Below are positions 60,239 through 64,000 of a stretch of 64,000 nucleotides of DNA, one piece after another (the first letter of the stretch is position 1; each line of letters opens with the position of its first letter). The notes under the pieces are model-generated. The model was given only the letters and a program-made list of their open reading frames with translations, did no database searches and was not told where the DNA came from. The position numbers were made by a program, and so were the translations under genes. The stretch covers positions 22,163,618-22,227,617 of the forward strand of contig CP141128.1 of the NCBI GenBank assembly GCA_035236585.1, read 5' to 3'. Origin of the DNA: Warburgia ugandensis (taxonomy: Eukaryota; Streptophyta; Magnoliopsida; Canellales; Canellaceae).

Positions 60239-62300
60239 TGTAGTAGCTTTAAGATTACTCGCAAGTGCACGAATCAAAGTAGCATTGCATGCAAGAGAGG
60301 TTGAACTCATGAGGAATCTCACACATTTGTATGTTAGATGGATATTATTTAAAGTGCTTAACTTCAGCCAAAGAGAGGGAATGAATTGATCTGAATTTAA
60401 ACAAAGAAAGTAAATGCATCAAATTAGAAACTACAATTAAAGGAAACTTGCTAAAATGAAATTAAAAACTTACCTACCTAACATGAAATTTAACTAAAGA
60501 AACTAATGCAAAACTAGAATGAATTAAACTAAGTAGCTTAACTTAAGCCTAAACAAGAAACTTTCTAAAACTTAAAAAGGAAACTTTATAAACCTAAAAT
60601 AAGATGCAAAAAACTAAATAATAACTACTAAAACAAGATTAAGCTACTAAATCAACCAAGTATTAAAGAGGAAATTATTCTAGTACCATGTGCATGATCC
60701 ACGAATTGTGCTCATGGTTCATAGATTGAAAGATGACTCGATTTGATGATTTAAATGCAAACTAACATGAAAGAAATCTAATAAACTCAATAGAAAACCT
60801 AAAAACCTAAATGGGTTCCTAAGAATTCAAGCAATTAAGATGTTTAGATGGCTGAAAGTAAAGTGCAAAAATTAAGGAGAAAAATTCAAGATTTCAAGTA
60901 CTTAAGAACATAAACTTAAATCAAGCATATAGAGCAACTGAAATAATAACTTTTATGCAAGATAATAACCTAGATCTAAAGTACTTTGATGATAGAAACA
61001 ATCCATAACAAGAATCCTCAAATAAATTCACTAAATTAATGCCAAATTACATCAAAATTATGCACATGAAACAAGTGTATAAATTTAGAAATTGCACAAA
61101 AAAGTAAGCCATAAAACCTAATCCAAACCAAAAAAAACTACTCAATTTAAAGCTTTCAATATAAAGTATGATGACATGCAAAGAAAACCCAAAAAGAAAT
61201 TCAAGAGAAGAGATGGCTAGATGGATGAACTAAAGCAAGGAAAAATCAAGCTTAAAACTAGATTAATCTAAGGAGAAAATGGCCTAACTCAAGGAAGACA
61301 AATCAATTATCTAAGCTTTCTTTTATCTTGGCTATCACTACCAAAAAAGAGTGAACATTGTTCTTTGATGAATGAGTAAGAAAACTAAGGGAATGAAAAC
61401 AAGAAACAAAGGGAATGCAAGGGTGGAACTAGGTGTGCAAAACTAGAGAACTAAAATAATGAGAAACTAAGGCAATGAGACTAAAAAATGAAAGCAAACT
61501 ACTGACCTAAATTGGAGAGAAATCAACTAATAAAATAACTATAAATCCAAAGAAAGAATAGCATCAAAGAAAACCAAATTCCAGCTCCAAAGATAGCTAA
61601 GCAAAGAGTGCAATTTTTCAAGGTTTTCTCACCTAACCTCTCCTTGAAAAAAATTATTGAATTCCATGGGATTTTTGTAGAGTTTTGTGCACCCAATGTG
61701 GTGAAGACTTAATCTAGGAAAAATAAGGAGATCTAAATCTAAGGCTGATGTGGAGAATAAGGGATGAAAGTTAGGTTAAGAGTGATAAAATCAAGATGAT
61801 GTAAGACATAAGTGTTGATTGGCTTCTAACTTAGGAAAGGGGGGAGGCACCACCTTTATAGGTAGGTGGCATGGAATTCCAAACCCCTCTGAAGGTTCTT
61901 TTGGATGGTGGAAAGAGTGAGGGAATAGGAAAGAAAGAACATATAGAAAATTTGAAGAAATCCTAAGGTTTGTTACATGTTGGAGTGTACTTAGATTTTA
62001 GGGTTTCCACCTTAGGAAACCATGTCAGGGAAGCACTTCAACAAGGGAGAGACATCTTTTTCCTAGGAATTGCCTCCCTAAATTTGTGGAACCCTAGGGT
62101 GAAGGGTGGATTAGGGATGGAAAAAGGACTCGGAAGGTGAGTTTTTCTCTCTTAGTGGGTCCCTCAATGCATGATCATCTTACCTTTTACAATTTTCTCT
62201 TAAAATCCCTTAAAAATCACACTCTATCATAGGATAGTTGCTTGAATTGATGCTCCAATCCTGTGCCTCCATGTGGCATTCATCCAAGGCTTTATGGTTC
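60239..62300 (-). mobile_element. LTR-E copy 2 (boundaries partly uncertain)
   Basis: Starts TGTAGTAGCTTTAAGATTAC, homologous to LTR-E copy 1 for its first 340 bases. It then continues A-rich, with a TATAGGTAGGTGGCATGGAA stretch near 61858. The right edge is set at about 62300 (GGTTCACA), where sequence character changes shortly before the gypsy remnant; this is a guess. No coding, no clear target duplication. Confidence 0.5.
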
Positions 62301-62364
62301 ACATACCTTCTTACCCTGGATTGCTAGTAGTGAGAAATTCATATATGGTGAAGTTAACTGAAAT

Positions 62365-63052
62365 ATGGGGAGACATTTGATGTTTTTATGGATCATAAGA
62401 GCCTCAAGTACTCATTCACTCAGAGTGACCTTAATATGAGGCTGAGGCACTAGTTAGAATATTTGAAGGATTTCAACTTCACCATACAATACCACTTGGC
62501 CAAGGTTAATGTTTTCATTGATTACCTTGTAGAAAATTGAGTGGCATGATCACCAATCTCACCATCCAATTGACTTTCATAGACCAGATCTTATAGGCAC
62601 AACAAATGTATGTGATATTTGACAGAGAGGGTTTTGAGAAGGGAGTTGATGACGGAGTCTGATTTCATGGTAGACTAGTTGTGCCAGCCATTTTAGACTT
62701 TATTAGGAGCTATTGAGGGAAACTCACTATTCTAAATTCACCATGCACCCAAGGGGTGGGAAGATGTACCATGATCTAAAGAGAAAGTTTGGTGGTCAAG
62801 AATGAAGGACATTGGGCAGTGTGTAGCATGATGTATTACTTGTAAACAAGTCAAGGCAGAGCATCAGAGGCCCACAGGGTTACTACAGACTTTAGAGCTC
62901 TTGGTGTGAAAGTAGGAACACATTATGATGGATTTCGTGGTCAGGTTACCTATGACATCTAATGGACATGATGCAATTTGAGTTGTTGTAGACTAACTCA
63001 CCAAGTTGGCTTACTTTTTACACAACCTTACTAAGCTCTACATCTAAGAGAT
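62365..63052 (+). pseudogene. Ty3/gypsy RNase H-integrase remnant
   Basis: Plus-strand reading gives FDVFMDHKSLKYSFTQSDLN, EYLKDFNFTIQYHLAKVNV, then a degraded finger (TKMYHDLKRKFWW-like, CITCKQVKAEHQRPTGLLQT). It continues into the core as EHIMMDFVVRLPM, NGHDAI and a KLYI-stop-EIV end. These are the chromovirus blocks in order. Stops occur every few dozen codons. It is cut off at 63054 by the TRIM-D array, within the integrase core just after EIV. Confidence 0.87.
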
Positions 63053-63054
63053 AG

Positions 63055-64000
63055 TGTAATAGACCCGAGGTTCCAACAGTAACAATATTGTCCGCTTTGG
63101 GTGCAGCCTACACGGTTTTGTTCTTCCCTGATTTCCCTGGGAAAAGGCCTCGTTACTGTTAGAGCCATCCGAACTCTTATCAATCAGCCCAAATCTCCCT
63201 CCCCAAGTGATATGGGACTAACTCTCAGTACCTCCCCACCCTCGTCCCCTCAGACCATCTTGGGCTATTGCCTCAGACTATCTTAGGGCATCCCCCTCAA
63301 GCCATCTTGGCTCACCCTCAGGCCATCTTAGCAGACGCCTGTGGGTTCACTTTTCCCTCTTTAGGAACACGCGTCCATGCGTGCAGCTAGCCCTCCCCAT
63401 CACAAGGGAACTAGCTCTAATACCATTTGTAGGGTTCCAACAGTAACAATATTGTTCACTTTGGGCACAGCCTGCAAGGTTTTGTTCTTCCTTAGTTTCC
63501 CAGGGAAAAGGCTTCGTTACCGTTAGAGTTATCTAGACCCTTATCAATTAGCCAAGATCTCCCTCCCCAGGTGATGTGAAACTAACTCTCAGTACCTCCC
63601 CACCCTCGTCCCCTCAGACCATCTTGGGCTATTACCTCAGACTATCTTGGGGCATCCCCCTCAAGCCATCTTGGCTCACCCTCAGGCCATCTTGGCAGAT
63701 GCTATGGGTTCACCTTTCCCCCTTTAGGGACACGCGTCCACACGTGTGGCTAGCCCTCCCCATCATGAGGGAACTGGATCTGATACCATTTGTAATAGAC
63801 CTGGGGTTCCAACAATAGCAATATTGTCCTCTTTGGGCATAGCCCGCACAGTTTTGTTCTTCCCCGGTTTTCCAGGGAAAAGGCCTCGTTACTGTTAGAG
63901 CCATCCGGACTCTTATCAATCAGCCCAGCTCTCCCTCCGCAGGCGATGTGGGACTAACTCTCAGTACCTCCCCACCCTTATCCCCTCAGACCATCTTGGG
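63055..64000 (-). repeat. TRIM-D: tandem array of about 365-bp LTR units, running off the window
   Basis: Units start TGTAATAGACC (63055), TGTAGGGTTCC (63428) and TGTAATAGACC (63791), spaced 373 and 363 bp. Each has ACAATATTGTCC, CACGGTTTTGTTCTTCC, AAAAGGCCTCGTTAC, GGACTAACTCTCAGTACCTC and GGGACACGCGTCC. Units 1 and 2 end with a (G/C)ATCTGATACCA or AGCTCTAATACCA motif, the tRNA-Met primer site inverted. Each unit thus looks like an LTR, a tiny internal part and a primer site, as in tandem TRIM elements. Within units, CCTCAGACCATCTTGGGC is repeated at short spacing. No 5S rRNA-like part was seen. Confidence 0.8.

Noticed and set aside
63055-64000. Cassandra TRIM with 5S rRNA promoter
   Set aside because: The overall framework is similar, but I could not find a 5S-like segment on either strand of the units.

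Overview
This window is nuclear DNA from a flowering plant. It is almost entirely nested, decayed transposable elements plus a large AT-rich satellite array. The plant call rests on plant-type Ty3/gypsy chromovirus pol fragments, an Athila/Tat-like element with a tRNA-Asp type primer site, an RTE-type LINE, an Au-like SINE, and the decayed 5' end of a host gene resembling the plant DEAD-box helicase RH57. I see no intact host gene and no intact retroelement. All coding matches are from memory of protein families; no search was run.

Region 1 (1-21906) is a nest of Ty3/gypsy elements. The oldest, element B, lies on the minus strand: 3' LTR remnant 5469-7583, decayed internal region with RT and protease 7584-11805, primer site 11806-11818, and 5' LTR 11821-13069 plus 19514-21906. 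Its 3' LTR was broken by element A (1-5468, minus). Its 5' LTR was broken by a 4.6-kb solo LTR (LTR-C, 13070-19508). LTR-C was in turn broken by a 1.85-kb chimeric element (14051-15903) bounded by a 5-bp duplication CTGAC.

Region 2 (21907-26870) is the only host-like island. It holds a 236-bp foldback MITE, an Au-like SINE, a presumed promoter with two telo-box motifs, and the first exons of an RH57-like gene. A solo LTR (LTR-F, 23075-25598, duplication CATTT) sits 14 bp upstream of its ATG. Premature stops, frame breaks and a partial tandem duplication mark it as a pseudogene fragment.

Region 3 (26871-45641) is a satellite array of about 176-bp monomers, roughly 70 copies. It is interrupted by a solo LTR-A (29988-33006, duplication CAACT) and a nearly full-length but dead RTE LINE (38090 to about 41160, minus). 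The right end shows a dimeric higher-order period of about 350 bp.

Region 4 (45642-62300) is an Athila/Tat-like complex. A plus-strand gag (47090-48727), triplicated around (GA)n tracts, is fused to a plus-strand integrase fragment. This meets a minus-strand pol (IN, RNase H, RT, PR, gag, primer site, LTR) tail to tail. A second solo LTR-F (51847-54764, duplication CTAGA) splits the protease active-site codons. A second copy of the Athila-like LTR starts at 60239.

Region 5 (62365-64000) is a plus-strand gypsy RNase H-integrase remnant, broken by a tandem array of about 365-bp TRIM-like units that runs off the window.

The strongest unusual signals are: a two-hairpin structure kept at the same place in several otherwise divergent LTR families, with compensatory stem changes; the chimeric element with its own target duplication; the dimeric satellite order; and the microsatellite-driven triplication of gag.
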